A stretch of DNA of 64,000 nucleotides from Alopecurus myosuroides (GCA_028641055.1 CM054057.1:400628541-400692540), one strand, 5' to 3'. Counted from the first letter of the stretch, positions 47,883 through 60,512 are shown. Numbers and translations are program-made. The notes: generated by a model not told the origin, from the letters alone.

Positions 47883-49749
47883 GACTACCACCCTTAAAAG
47901 AAATCTCGTCCCGAGATTTGGGAAGGCTAGAAAGAAAGATGGGTTTGGGTGTCTGGGTTCCAAAACAACTAGGTGAGCTACCACCCTTAAAAGAAATTTT
48001 TGTGGGTAGTCTATTCTCATTAGATTTGAGTGTAGCTGGATTCCATATTGGCTGGAGTAGAACTTTCCTTCGCAGTAGAGCTGTAGACCAACATAGGTCT
48101 GTTGAACTACCTATGACACCGAGGGGTCACTCTTTGGGTCAATCAAAAGTCCTTGGGTCACTCTCAACGTGGTCTTTTGATGTCCTTTGTAATCTTACAT
48201 CTTGTTGTTGTCATCTTTGAAGGCAACACCAAGCTATCATGGCAGGCAAAAACTTCCATTTGTTTGATACCTCCAAGGTTGGCTTGATCCACACCGAAAA
48301 TAGTATGTTTTCAGCAACACTAACATAGGATCATTATTGTATTCTACCATTCTATGGTTCAGGTTTAACATCGTTGTCTCTCTAATAGGTATGTCACTTA
48401 GATTTACCATTCCTCGTAACAAAAGTGAGTAATGTGAGTAATCATCATGGGTCCAATCCATGGTGCACTTAATCATTACCTTGTACTTAGATTGGTGGAT
48501 CTCGTATAATAACACTAGGTATCCTCACTTCTCTAACAGAAAGTTTCAAATCTGTAAGACAAACTTGAGATAATCTATCGTTTCTCATTCTATTGGGTTG
48601 CGCACAACTCTTATGCAACACAAACTATATAGTTGTGTTTCTTCATTGATTCTTCTCTAGTTGGCTCCAAAATCTTCATAGCTCATGCATCTTTGAGTCC
48701 ACTTGTCTATCTTCACTTGTTGATTGGCTTGTTGCTCCTTATGATGTAGTTGTCATTGATCATGGATGTGATTGTTCCTTCACACAAAATAACAACTCTA
48801 GTTCACAAGGGTTGGTGAATGGGTATGGGCTTTGGATTGGCTTAGCATGGATGAGTAGAGTTTAGAATGAGAGCTAAAGAAATATCTACCAGCATATCAA
48901 GGAAACTCATCTTACAAACAACACATAACAAACATGTAGCCACACATTCATCACACCAAGCAACGAAGTATTTACAAAACAAACTAATATTTTCATACCA
49001 CACTCATTGGTATGATCAATACTCTAATCATGTTTCGTGTCTCACAACTTTATTACATCTCATGGTGGTCTACTACTAAAGGCGGGATAACCACTTTCTT
49101 GCTTTATTTCTCATAAGGAGTCTTCAATGCTCAGTATTCACGATGATCTCCATGTTCTTGTACATTGTAATCTCTTTTTCAAGAGTGTTGATCTCTTCTT
49201 TAGCTCCCTTGAGATCCTTCTGAGTGTTCTGAAGTCCCCACTTGAGTCTCTTAGTAAGTTCCTCAAATACACTCCATGCAGCACTTCTTGCCGAATCGAA
49301 GAATGACAAATGTACTTCCTTGTTGGTAAGCATGCAATCTCCTCTCATCTTGTGGTTTTACTCCTTGTTTATGTGCAGATGAATCTTTACCCACCAATAT
49401 TCAAGACCATCCTCCTCATCTATGTAGGGAAAACCCTAGTAGACTACTGGTCCTTCAAATCCCATGATTAACATGAGATCCTTGAGTGCTCTTGGAAACT
49501 AAGTGTCACATTCAAGGGTCATGGTCATCATTGGTCCTCTCTTGAGTGAACCAAAGATGCTGGTCATCTACAGATAAGAGTAGACATTAGAAATATATCG
49601 TATACATAAGTACGAGAAGAAAGGAGCATATATTAGGTTTCTTTGTGAAGTAGTTGAATAATATATTTTTATTCCTATGGCTTTTCCTAGTTCTAATCCA
49701 TACCTAGAATCTCGCATCCTACAGGCAACACAATAATCTAATACCATTT
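47883..49749 (-). other. Interior of the second family-3 element, non-coding
   Basis: The polypurine tract (47883-47900), AAATCTC/GAGATTT hairpin (47901-47919) and second tract (about 47987-48006) are all kept. The primer site (49735-49746) reads AATCTAATACCA on the plus strand, so it has lost several matches to initiator tRNA-Met. No protein domain was recognised. It is about 0.2 kb longer than interiors a and b, through extra sequence near 49080-49560. Confidence 0.8.
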
Positions 49750-52700
49750 TGTAGCGTTCCCACATTTAAATAATGTAAGAACATATGTGTTATTGTGCTA
49801 GTCCCTGGATCAATTGCTTGCACCATAGTACAAGATGAAATATCATGCAAATGCATCAAATTCTATCGCATGATCCAGTCCTTACAAAATAATATTACAA
49901 CTTGCATAGTCTTAGAAGACTAGCAAAAAACAAAGTAATACAGCGGAAAAACATAGAATAACATTGAGCCCATCTTCTTCATGTGCCACAGGCAAAACAT
50001 GTTGGCGATAGTCTCGAGATCCTAAACGAAGTCCTCACTCGTCTTCAGAATCATCTGCAGGATGGAATATGCAGCCACAAGGGAGTCAATACAATTTAAT
50101 GTATTGGCAATTAACACTATGGTGGATATAAATTGCAAGACTAATACTACATGCTTATTTGGCTGAGTGGAGTTTTGGCTAGGTTTGCCTAAAGCAAGTT
50201 TTCTCCTATCTCTTCTGTAAAACAAAATTTTCTTTTCAAAGGGTGGCATCATTGGACTGAAATCCAAGCACCACAACTATTGTTTAGTTGGTCAAAATTT
50301 TACTTATTGAAAATGGTGATGTGATTCTTTCGTCCATCCTTGTCCAGCTGCTCATAGTTGTCCATAACCGGGGACACGGCTAAGAACTTAGTTTGTTGGC
50401 TTTGCAGAGCTTGTGCGCTTTCACTTTCAGACTCAAATCAACCCAAACATCCTATACACCCTGAGTGCATTAAGGAAAGGAGAAGAATTGAGATGATATC
50501 TTTCAGAAGCAAAAAATTCAACCCAATGGCAAGACCCGTTCCACCTATAATTATGCTACATCTGCTTGTCAAGCCCAGGTTGAACCCTCACAACTTAGTT
50601 GATCAAGACAGATCCCATATGACTAAAGGTTGCACTGGAAGCAATCTAAACTTGGGGAACATCATAATCACTTTGTTCTTGGGTGGCATTCCTTGAAGTG
50701 AACTCCCCTCGGGGAGACACTCAACTATCAACAGCCCCGCACTACCAATCCACCCAGGTGGTTCATTCAAGTTGTTACTTAGAATTTTTCCACAACATCA
50801 GGTAAAACAATTTTTGTAGCAATCCTAAGAATCAACTAAGTACCAGGTCTTCAAAACTAACAATGTATAAGGATGGCTACACACTAGTAGGATATAGAAT
50901 AGCTTAATATGACTCAGTAAGAATTTCCTATCATGCATACTACTCAAAATCAACTAATGCATATATAAAATAATGGGTAGTTGAATGGTTTGTTACTTGC
51001 CTTGTTGAAGTTTGGTGAAGAAATCATAGTGTCTTCACAAAAGATCGTTGCTCTTCGTACAATCTATACATTGAAAACACAAACACAAAATAAACAAGCA
51101 TACTAGCAATCAAACATACAAGTGAAGAAAACATACAAAGCAACCATCATGTTAAAAGGAGTTTAACCAAGTTGGCTCGGACAAGGTCAAGGTTTGAGTT
51201 TGAAAGATTCATTCTCTAATGGTTTCATACTTGTTAAGGGGTTTCCAAGGGTTTACTTGTGGTGGACTAGGTTGAGTTTGTAGTGATCAAACTTTATTAT
51301 AACCATACTTGTCGAGGAAGTTTCAAGTGTTCACCAAGGGAGATCTTATCACTTCTTCAACTAAAGTAGCACATAACAATGTGTAACACTTTGTCATTTT
51401 ACACAAGAAATTTGAGGTGATCTAAGTTAATCTTTCCACTTTGGTTAGGGTAGGTCTAGAATCAAATCAAGACAACAAGGCAAAAGAAATTCTATGAAGA
51501 GGTCTTTGATTTTCCATCTGGGTCAAAGGTTCGACAAAACAACTTGCTAACTCTTCAGCTTGTATTGATTGCTCCAAGTCTTCACATGCTTGTCTTCTTG
51601 AAGATCATCTTCATGCTTCTATGGTAGTCTTGTCCCATGGATGAATTCTTCTCTTGGTCTTGATAGATTCTTCATGTCTTTCTCTCTAGTTGGTCCAAGG
51701 TGGAATTGGGCACAAAATACCACTAACTCATTTAGAAAAGAAAGGAAATAATAAAGATAAAAAGAGAGAGGAATATATTTTCTTCTTGATTCTCTTCATG
51801 AATTTTCGCTTACTTGGGTTGCTTATAATTGTGGAATCCAAGTCTTTTCTTTAAAATTTCTTCATTGATCTTCCTTGTAGCTCTTCATGTTGCCCCCAAG
51901 TTGAAAATGAAGTTTTCTTCTCGTGCTTGAGTCTTGATCTCCATTTTGCTAATCTTGATGATTTCTTGAAGCATGAATAGGGGAGTGGAGGAGTAGATAG
52001 AAACCTAAGGTTCACTACTTGGTATTATATGTTATTGACACATTCTAAGGACTTGGGCTTATCTCTCAAATAGCCACCACAACAAGATGAAAAGGATAGG
52101 AACAATTTCTAAGACATGGTAAAAAAAGGATGAATCCCTATGTTGGGTTTTTTGTCAAAACACATGGTCATGGTCCAAGAGTGTCCAAAATGGTTAGGCA
52201 ATGATGTATTTTGTTCAAGGCTACCAAAAGAATCAATTTTGCAAAAGGAACTATATTCTAATTATTTAGAGAATTAAATCTATGTAAAAAATACTCAAAT
52301 ATATCACTTAATTCTAAATTCGAATTTAACTTGTTCAAAATTTATTTTGGCACAGAGTATATGAAAGTACACATCCTAAGGTTTCCAAAAATATTTTATT
52401 TGCAATTTTTGGATTTGTAGAATTTGAATTATGCCAAAATTCATCAAACAAGAATATTTAAATTTGAACCAATTTAAGTTTGTCAATTTTGAATTTGAGC
52501 GGTGCTGAAAGATTGTACAGATAGAGGGGATTTAAAAAATTCCAAGTTTATTCAATTTGGGCTTATGGTTAAAAAGTTATGATAGATCTAAATTGTTGGG
52601 CTTTTCTGCAAAATTGCCATTCTAATTTTTATTCGGAAATAAATCCCAAGACAGGGTGGGTTCAGATCTACTATTTGCCGCGCAGGGCGATGGATAGGGA

Positions 52701-54318
52701 GTAGGCCTTGGCCGGCTATAAGCTGCGCTGGGCGACATATAACTAACTGCGCGTGGCTGACTGGGCTCACACGTGGCGCATCCTAATTGGCCTATACCTC
52801 TTCGGTAAGTGATTCAACAGGAGCCAACACATCAAGATCTAATGGGCAGAAATAGATCTAGAGGTCTAGGGTTATCACCTCGCCGGCGTTGGTGGCCGGG
52901 AATGGAGCTACGGCGGCGCGGTTGTTCGGAAAATGACAGGGCAGCTCCTCTGGTGGTCCTCCGGGCTCTGGATGATGACAGGGACGCGCGGCGCAGCACG
53001 ACGGAGATGGTGGTGACGATGGCGCGTTCTAAGAGGGCTTCGCACGACGGCGCGATGATGTTTCGTGGTGGCTGCCTCGGTGTTCTCCTGTGAGCTCGCG
53101 TGCAACAAAATGGCTACACGAAAAAATTCAAACAAAAGATGAGCAGGGGCGCCACGATGTGGGGAAGACAGGAGACCAAGAAATAGCAGCGGGGACTCAC
53201 TGGTTTTATCGGAATCGTCCACATATGATGGCGGAATAGAGGAACTCCAGCGAGGAAAACTGCGAGCGTGGGGGCGTGATTGGCAGAGAGGGAAGAGGGG
53301 AAATGGAGTGGGGATCGGGTGCTACTTATAGGTGCGGAGAGGGAAAGAATTCATGGCCATAATGGGCCTTAAATCGGTGGCGAAAATTTTGGGGCCGAAA
53401 CAGCCGAGGGTTTCCTTCTATGAAGAAGAAGAAGGTGACGTCAGCTGACGTCATCTTTTCCTTTTATTTTTCTTTTCTTTTTCTGTTTAAACAAAACTTT
53501 AATAACTTCTCTATTAAATATCCAAATGACATGAAACAAAAATCTAAAATCTTAAAATTTCAAATACTTTCCTATAGTACCATTTTTGTAAACTTTACAG
53601 CATATTTTTATTTTCGAATTTTGAAATTTGAATAATTCCTTAATAGTAATTAAATGAAATTTTTAATTTAGAAAAATATAAAATATAGTTATTAGTCAAA
53701 TAAAATTTCAGTGACATACTATATGTTGAAAAGTTATTTTTGAAAGTCATCACAACTTACTTTCATAATTTTATATTTTTTATAATTGGGGTGAACCCTC
53801 ATAGCAACTTATGGCATTTTTTTGAAAATAGAAAATAATTAAAGTGAATAATTAGGGAGATAGAAATTTGACACTTAACTATTTGAAAACATGTTTCTTG
53901 CAAGTCTGAAAACCATTTATCACTCTTTAAAGTTGGATAAATCATTTTTTAGTCACATGACTATTTTCAAAACCATAAAACAAATAATGATGGTGAAAAT
54001 ATCATTGGGGTTTGTAAGCCTCAAGTTTTAAATGTCATGAAAACATTTTCAAAGTAGTATTTGAGTTGGAAACATTTCATAGAATAGGGTTTGCTAAGGA
54101 GAAAATATCACTTTGGAATATGAAGACTTGGTTGAAAGAGGTTTAGGGATTATGGAAAACAGAGGCATAATGGGTTTTTAATTTCTATAACATTGGAATA
54201 ACAATATTACTTCCGTTGTGTTAGGGTTTTAATTGTTTTTGGTGGATTGCTTTAATAGAAAACAAAAAGTTCCAAATTTTTTTGATTTTTGCATTTTCCA
54301 AAAATCAGGGATGTTACA
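49750..54318 (-). repeat. Family-3 LTR copy d (4569 bp, complete)
   Basis: Its termini are TGTAGCGTTCCCACA and GGGATGTTACA. It matches copy b along its length but with many substitutions and indels. The GC-rich island is at 52640-53430. A TATA box lies at 53325-53330 on the minus strand. Confidence 0.9.
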
Positions 54319-55920
54319 ATTTTAAGGCAAGCCATCTTGATGCTTGCTACTACACTTATCATTATCTATCATGCATATTTTACTTCTGAAAGTTTTACAA
54401 AACTTTGATTACCAAAACTATTTTTATGTGACTATTACTACTATTAATATTATATAATATATTATTATGCGAGTAGTTGAAACTTGCTGTTACCAAGCCC
54501 ATAGCCACCATAGGGTATTTATTACCACCAAAAGTATTACTCCCTAGGTGGACACCTTAAAAGTATGTTTTATCAAAACAAAGGCTTTATGGAAAACCCT
54601 ATGGAAAGGCGAAGCCTTATCCATAGAAGATTTGTGAAGTGGTCATTTTTGGGGAAAAAGGTGTTTTCAAAAATGACACATAACCTAGTCTTCGTCGGAC
54701 AACCTTTATCGTACTGCCAGTCTACCCCAACATGAGCATGGGGTTTAATTTGAAACTTGTTCTTATTAGTGTGTGATCTATCTCAATTTGCTATAAGGGA
54801 TGTGACTTCCTCGAACTGAAATGCCGCCAAGTCATGAAACACGAGGCATACAAAGTGAGGGATTAAGTTACCCCCCGGTGCGACAGTTGGGTCTCCTGCC
54901 ATGGCAGGGTGGGACCTGGTGCCGGGGAGATTACACTCAACTGAAGAGATAGTCATATACTAGCTTGACCATAGTGGATGGTTAGGATCAGTTATCTGAT
55001 GTTCACATACTGTTGATACAGTCTGTTGTTGTTCACGGCGGATGTTCTAGATATTGCGGATTATCTACACCTCTACATCGTCAAACTATTATGAATAGCC
55101 GCATCCTCGGATATGGATAGTTGAATGATCATGTAGCTAGCATTGTGTCAATATTTTCAAAAAGGAATTTTGAAAAGAGGTTTTGAACTTGTGAATTATT
55201 GAAAGGAGTAACTTTGTACCAGTGAGGTACGGATGAAAAAAAGTTGGAGGTGGTTTTACAAGAAGTTTTGCAAAGAGAAAATTTTCTTTTCTAAAACAAA
55301 GTTTTACAAAAAATCTTGGACATGCAATATCTACAAGAGAAAGAAAACTATATTATTTTATTTTGAAGTATCTTCTTCAACAAAGATACAGATATTTTCA
55401 AAATCAACTATGATGTATCCTTCATATATCATGGATAGTGAACTCTATGTATAGCCTACCTACTCCACCATATAAGCATACTTGCATTCTATAAGCTTCA
55501 TGACGGGTGTCTTGCTGAGTACATTCACACGTACTCATATTGGTTTCGTTCGTGGTATCTACTTGCTAGACTTCAAGGAGGAGTCTCAGGAGGAGATCTG
55601 CGAGGAGGAGAACTGCATTGATGGCCTTGCGAACTAGGATCGTCTCCCGGTCAGCAGCGTGTAGGTTAAGGCGTGACTTGGGCTCTACTACATTGTGTGT
55701 TGATTGTCTTCCGTTGTGTATGTTGAGTTGCTTGCCCTGCGTGGCAGCTGTCTTAGACTTGGTCATGTGACCATGTCTCTTTGTAAGACCTTTCTGTAAT
55801 CGTGTAATGGATAATGTATTTGTATGCCAACTTGGTATGTTATTCACGACTGGTGTGATCTGGGATCGTGAATGTATGCATATCGGAGGTCATTGAACAT
55901 TGGTTCAGGGGTACCTTACA
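54319..55920 (+). repeat. Element 2 3' LTR, right segment
   Basis: It matches 9895-11498 of the 5' LTR and ends GTACCTTACA at 55920. It contains the GAGTAC/GTACTC repeat (55517-55536) and the TTCACGA/TCGTGAA hairpin (55843-55872). The short ORFs in it are not genes. Confidence 0.9.
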
Positions 55921-56938
55921 ATAAGTGGATACAGGACCACTCGTGATCTTTGATTGCGTGTGCAAGAGTATGTAGTTGCGAATATCCAAAGGGATTGATT
56001 GTTGTTGCACTAGCAAAATGGATTATCCAAGGAGAGTTTTTAGTGTAGCATTAGTTATCTATCATCCACAAAACATCCACCATATTATTCGAGAGAGCTC
56101 ATTGAGAAGATCGGGCCACCCTATATCACCCTAGCAGGGTTAAATCTTTTCAAAAAGCCGTGTCCATGGTTAAGTACGACTTGGTGACATATTATGTGAT
56201 CATAGATAACTTGAACGGAATGACTAAAACTTGTTGATAACAAATGAAGGATGCCTCCTCGAAGATGTTGAGAGGGGTTACATTGTAGCATGAGATATCC
56301 AAATAACTTGAGATGGGTGATCTTTGAAACAAGTGGTGCTGAAATGATTGGGCGAACTGAAAAGATGATGATTTCAGTAGTTGAGTGGTTTTCTCATCTA
56401 TTTTTAAAATGCTCCATGAGACGTGATATCCCTTCCTCGATTTGGAAAACAAATATGGCTTTACGCAAAATAACCTTCCTGACTCTTCCTGAAAGACCAG
56501 ATATATAATACGTTAATTAAGTCTTGTTGAGTACCTCCAGTACTAATGTCTGCTTCAACTTGGTTCGGGTGGAGTTCCTCACTTTGGTGGTGTTTGCAAT
56601 GTGGACATCGACGAGTATTTTGGGGTTCGCAGGTAGCAGCCTGGAATCTATGGGCTGGGTCGTTGCCTTATGTTGAGGCCTCTTACGAATTTTGGTATCT
56701 TGTTGACTAGCACTATAATTTGCCTTTCGTTGCTCTTATGTAATGTTGGTTCATCTGACTCTAGTAATACTTGCTTTATACAGCTTCATGTCTAGAGTTT
56801 CAGCTTTGATCGGTTGTTGGGTTTGAGCCCTTGGTTAAATGATTTGGCTATGCATGTGCTGACTATCGCCCGTGGAAAAGGTAGAACACGACAAACCCAC
56901 AGAAAAAGGTTGAGGACCCGAAATGCGCCAATCAAGCG
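55921..56938. other. Unclassified old sequence right of element 2
   Basis: No coding frame or termini are recognised. GAGTACCTCCAGTACTAATG near 56529 resembles the GAGTAC...GTACTC motif of the giant LTRs, so this may be a decayed LTR. That is a weak clue only. Confidence 0.35.
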
Positions 56939-57265
56939 ATGAGCTCAGAAGCCGAATCTATTCTAGCAGCAATTGAAGCAAAGCTAGGCTCGGAAACTAG
57001 ATCTGCATCTGTCGACACAGACTCCGATGATGATGTTGATGCTTTCGAAAGAAAGATCAAACACATGCATGATAGATTTCACGAAGTACTCATGTCTAGA
57101 CAGACTGAAAAGTCGGACAACGAGGAAGAAGAGGAAGCAGATCCCAAAACACCTAAACCAAGCAATAAAGAAACAGAGAAGAAGAGGGCAAGGATGAACC
57201 AAAATATCCTGATGTTTGGGAATTTACGAAAGACGAGACTCAGAAAAAATAACCTTCCTCCATGA
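56939..57265 (+). CDS. Small acidic ORF of unknown function, probably a retroelement gag remnant
   Basis: An open frame of 108 codons from MSSEAESILAAIEAKLGS. It has an N-terminal helix-like part, an Asp run (DTDSDDD) and a charged helix (FERKIKHMHDRFHEV). A Glu run (NEEEEEAD) and a Lys/Arg-rich tail follow. I do not recognise it. Decayed, glutamine-rich coding sequence follows in another frame, so this is probably the N-terminus of a longer disrupted protein. No promoter or gene context supports it as a host gene. Confidence 0.35.
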   Translation: MSSEAESILAAIEAKLGSETRSASVDTDSDDDVDAFERKIKHMHDRFHEVLMSRQTEKSDNEEEEEADPKTPKPSNKETEKKRARMNQNILMFGNLRKTRLRKNNLPP

Positions 57266-57426
57266 AAAAGAAGAAGTATGCCAACAAGCTATTTGCCAAA
57301 ACCTAGAAGAAAAAATTGGAAAAATCAGCTGACATAGCCAACCAAAACCTGGAAGTTGGTGGAGGTAGTGGTGCCAAAATGGTGGAAAATAAAAAGAAGC
57401 AGATCGATGTGGTACCAGTTCCCTAG

Positions 57427-57900
57427 ATGTCGGAACAGGATGAGCTCGATCTGATACAAACCCCGGTAATAATAAATGAATCACTGGAAGTGCTGGAAGC
57501 CAGGAGGCAAGCCATAATGCAGCAACAGAAACACCTTTTTAGGTCTCAATAAAGCCTCTTGCAAACCCAAGCTGCCGTCAAAGCGCAGCAGGAAGAAATC
57601 AAGGAATTCGAACGCCGGAACAGATCTAGAATTAAGCCTCCAAGGTTACCCGGAATCGCAAAGCCGGAAGAATTGTTAGCCAAAAGGCGATTTCATAATC
57701 CATCCTAGCTAAGACATGTTGACAGCAGAAATGCTAAGGTAGAACGTATCTACAAGGCCGCTGCCGGCAATGCAGAATCCGTGTTCGCCATCCTCAATGA
57801 CGAAATTTACTCCAAAGACAAAAAAACTTCAGGGAGTGTATGCTTTCCTAGGAAAAGCATTACAACAGCAGCAGCGAGGCCAAGCGCGTTCTGGAAAATT
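57427..57900 (+). pseudogene. Decayed Q/E-rich coding sequence following the acidic ORF
   Basis: The frame opening at the ATG at 57427 (MSEQDELDLIQTPV) keeps a coding look for about 150 codons. It has a glutamine/glutamate-rich, coiled-coil-like centre, an in-frame TAA at about 57550 and a TAG at 57706, and it recovers after each (for example ERIYKAAAGNAESVF). The frame differs from that of 56939-57265, so at least one indel separates them. It resembles the helical part of a retroelement gag, but no diagnostic motif is present. Up to about 58,310 there are more short charged fragments in shifting frames. Confidence 0.35.
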
Positions 57901-58434
57901 GCATGATAGTTCGGCCTTATGTAAAACTGTCACACGCGCAACCGCAGCTTCAGAACCCGATCCAAGCGAACCTGGAGATTAAGGAAGTTCAAAGGGAAAG
58001 AATGAGAATACAAAGAAGGACGGGAAAGTTCCATATGATAGGGGCGCATCGTTCAAAACAGGGTCTCATTCACCAAAAGTCGAAAATAATTCAAAGCCCC
58101 GTTTAGATAATGATTGGGAAGACTAAAACCAGAAAGAGGGCAATAATGGTCACCTTCAGTATAAAGCAGATAAAGATGGAAAAGCAATGTCGCCTCCGAG
58201 GAACCCGGACGACAGAGCTGGAAGATACGAACACCCTCATATGCATGAGAGATCCCGAACTCCACCAAGTGATAAGGGGTGTCCAGGTCTTCTCAATGAG
58301 CTTCTGATAATTGTGGATGATAACTAGTGTCTTGCAACAAACTTTCCGGCTATTCCCTATTACCAAGTGCAGCAGCTCGTAACCCCTTGGATATTCGAGA
58401 CTCCACACTCTTGCACAAGTAGCCACAAACTACA

Positions 58435-58760
58435 AGTGGTCATGTATCTCCTAATTCCCAATGGAATAGCAGATAACACGCAGAATTTGCAATAGTATGA
58501 ATACTTCAAGATGAATTCCTATAAGCAAGTTCAATCTAGAAATATAGGGTTTAAGTTTAATCATAGTCTCCCCTCTCTAACTCGCAGCAACTAGGTATAT
58601 ATGAGGGAGGGGTGTGTACACATTGCCTATTGCGCAAGCACCACCTAGCCCAAACCGAATATGACTCATGGACTCTGTCCAAACTGATACAAACCGACCC
58701 ATAGGGGGTTCGGCCAAATAGGGACACGCAGGCCCCTATCCCACACATGGTAGGACTCTA
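58435..58760 (-). repeat. LTR-like 3' end of the chromovirus element
   Basis: On the minus strand, CATGTGTGGGATAGGGGCC is followed by TTTGGCCGAACCCCC and, further on, CCTCATATATACC. This looks like an LTR start with a TATA box, as in grass gypsy LTRs. I could not fix either edge, and a matching 5' copy is not in the window. Confidence 0.4.
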
Positions 58761-58802
58761 TTTAGGCGCAGCAACATCTTGTTGGGCGCCTTCTCTATGC
58801 TC

Positions 58803-59135
58803 CTATTCACTTGAGTACTTGTGGAAAACAACATCCTCTTGTTCCTCCATATGTATATGCTTGTTTTCCGCCATAGAACATTTGTTATCCAGCTTGCAAT
58901 GTTTGTTTTCCAGCTTGCAATGCTTATTTTCCAGCAACTCCTCATTTTTTTCCAGCTCTTCTTGATGTTTTCCTCCATCCATGCTTGTGTTATCAACAAC
59001 CCTGGTCATACATAAATGCATAGATTTATGTAGTATAAAATTCTCATCGATACAAACATCATATTCTAATAGGAGTGAGTTCACCTGCTGTTCTAGTAAC
59101 TTGGTTCTTGATCTTGTCATTGGACCAATTCTCAA
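58803..59135 (-). pseudogene. C-terminal tail of the chromovirus polyprotein with 7-residue repeats
   Basis: The fragment begins MRIGPMTRSRTKLLEQQVNS, a typical end region after integrase in this gypsy group. It then contains tandem NKHCKLE / NKHCKLD / NKCSMAE / NKHIHME units, encoded by near-perfect 21-base repeats (58881-58922 on the plus strand, degenerating to about 58943). The repeat may form a charged helix. It is separated from the integrase ORF by a stop near 59222 and short out-of-frame sequence. Confidence 0.55.
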
Positions 59136-59221
59136 TTCATTGGGTTTGTCTAGAACAACAACATCTTCAATTGGAAAAGGTGTAGAAGAACTATGGATGT
59201 CCTCATCATCCCCCTCCCACC

Positions 59222-60486
59222 TTAAAAAGGCGTCGTCCTCGACTCATCAAGGTCCTCCCCATGGTATGGTGTCAAATCAGCCACATTAAAGGAATTACTC
59301 ACATCAAACTCATCACTACCAAGATCAATCTTGTAGGCATTATCATTTATCTTTGCAAGCACTTTATATGGACCAGCACCTCTAGGCATCAACTTTGACT
59401 TACGCAATGTGGGAAATCTGTCTTTGCAAAAATGCACCCACACCATGTATCCTGGCCGAAACAATACATCCTTCCTCTTATTATTAACTCTTTCATCCAC
59501 ATATCTTCCCTTCTTTTCTATTGTGTGCTTTGTTTTCTCATGGGTGCTCCTCACAAAATCTTCTCTCTTTGATGCCTCCATGTTCACTCTTTCTTCAATG
59601 GGAAGTGGCAGCAAATCAAGTGGTGTTATGGTTTAAAACCATACACCACCTCAAAAGGGCACAATTGAGTAGTAGAATGCACCGCTCTATTATAAGAAAA
59701 CTCCACATGCGGAAAAAAATCTTCCCACTCTCTCAGATTATTCTTTATCATAACTCTAAATAGGGTGGATAATATGCGATTCACCACCTGTGTTTGTCCA
59801 TCGGTTTGGGGGTGACAAGTAGTAGAAAATAGCAACTTTCTCCCTAGCTTCCCCCCAAAGTGTGTTCCAAAAGTAGCTCATAAACTTCACGTCACGTTCA
59901 GAAACAATAGTCCTTGGTACTCCATGTAATCTCACTATGTCCCTGAAAAACAGATTAGCAATATGCGATGCATCGTCGCTCTTGTGGCATGCAATAAAGT
60001 GTGACATTTTAGAGAATCTATCCACTACCACAAATATAGAATCATGTACTCTTCTTGTTCTTGGTAATCATAGCACAAAATCCATACTAATGTCCTCCCA
60101 TGGGGTAGTAGGTGCAGGAAGAAGAGTATACAAACCATGAGGCTTTAATTTGGAATTAGCCTTGTTGCAAGTTATGCAACGCCTCACAAACCTATCCACA
60201 TCTCTCCTCATGTGTGGCCAATAGATGTGCTTAACAAACATGAGGAAGTGTTTTCTCACGCTCCCGTCAATCCACCACTATGTGATTCCTGCAATAATAA
60301 CAAACGCAAGGACGACTTGGATGCACATAATTTGTTAGCTCTAAACAAATATCCATCACGGACATGAAATTTGTCCCATGTTTTCACATTAAAGAAATTC
60401 GCATATGCAAAATCATTATCATGAGCATACAAATTTTTCACACTCTCTAAACCAGGAACTCTCACGTTAAGTTGTCTTAATAGCAT
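59222..60486 (-). pseudogene. Integrase (and RNase H end), fragmented
   Basis: Fragments in order are 60486-60256 (end of RNase H and start of the zinc-binding domain, LLLLQESHSGGL), 60259-60068 (YWPHMRRDVDRFVRRCITC), 60031-59756 (core, [11 protein letters not shown] and IVSERDVKF), 59835-59626 ([23 protein letters not shown]) and 59614-59222 (C-terminal part, ADLTPYHGEDLDESRTTPF). At least four frame changes or stops separate them. The core has SERD where SDRD is usual and QTQ where the catalytic glutamate (QTE) is usual, so two of the three metal-binding acids seem lost. The second zinc-ligand histidine is missing at the first break. Integrase would insert the cDNA; this one cannot. Confidence 0.85.
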
Positions 60487-60512
60487 ATTTTTCCTAGATA
60501 GAGCATCAACAA

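Larger units (their letters stand above)
45505..54318 (-). mobile_element. Second family-3 element, left LTR truncated
   Basis: Minus-strand order: LTR (54318-49750), interior (49749-47883), LTR (47882-45505, truncated). It is more diverged from the array copies than they are from one another, and its primer site is damaged, so it is an older insertion or a distinct subfamily. It lies inside the 3' LTR of element 2, with the right flank at 54319 (ATTTTAAGGCAAGCC). Confidence 0.87.
7100..55920 (+). mobile_element. Element 2: giant-LTR non-autonomous gypsy element, host of the nested insertions
   Basis: The parts are a truncated 5' LTR (7100-11498), an initiator-Met primer site (11503), an accessory ORF and gag remains (11735-13364), an interior remnant (42447-42897) ending in a polypurine tract, and a 3' LTR (42898-45504 plus 54319-55920). 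The two LTRs match over their shared parts, for example around 7200-7500 versus 44500-44800 and 9895-11498 versus 54319-55920. The interior is split by the family-3 array and the 3' LTR by a second family-3 element. No reverse transcriptase or integrase is visible. No target-site duplication can be checked because the 5' end is lost. Confidence 0.85.
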
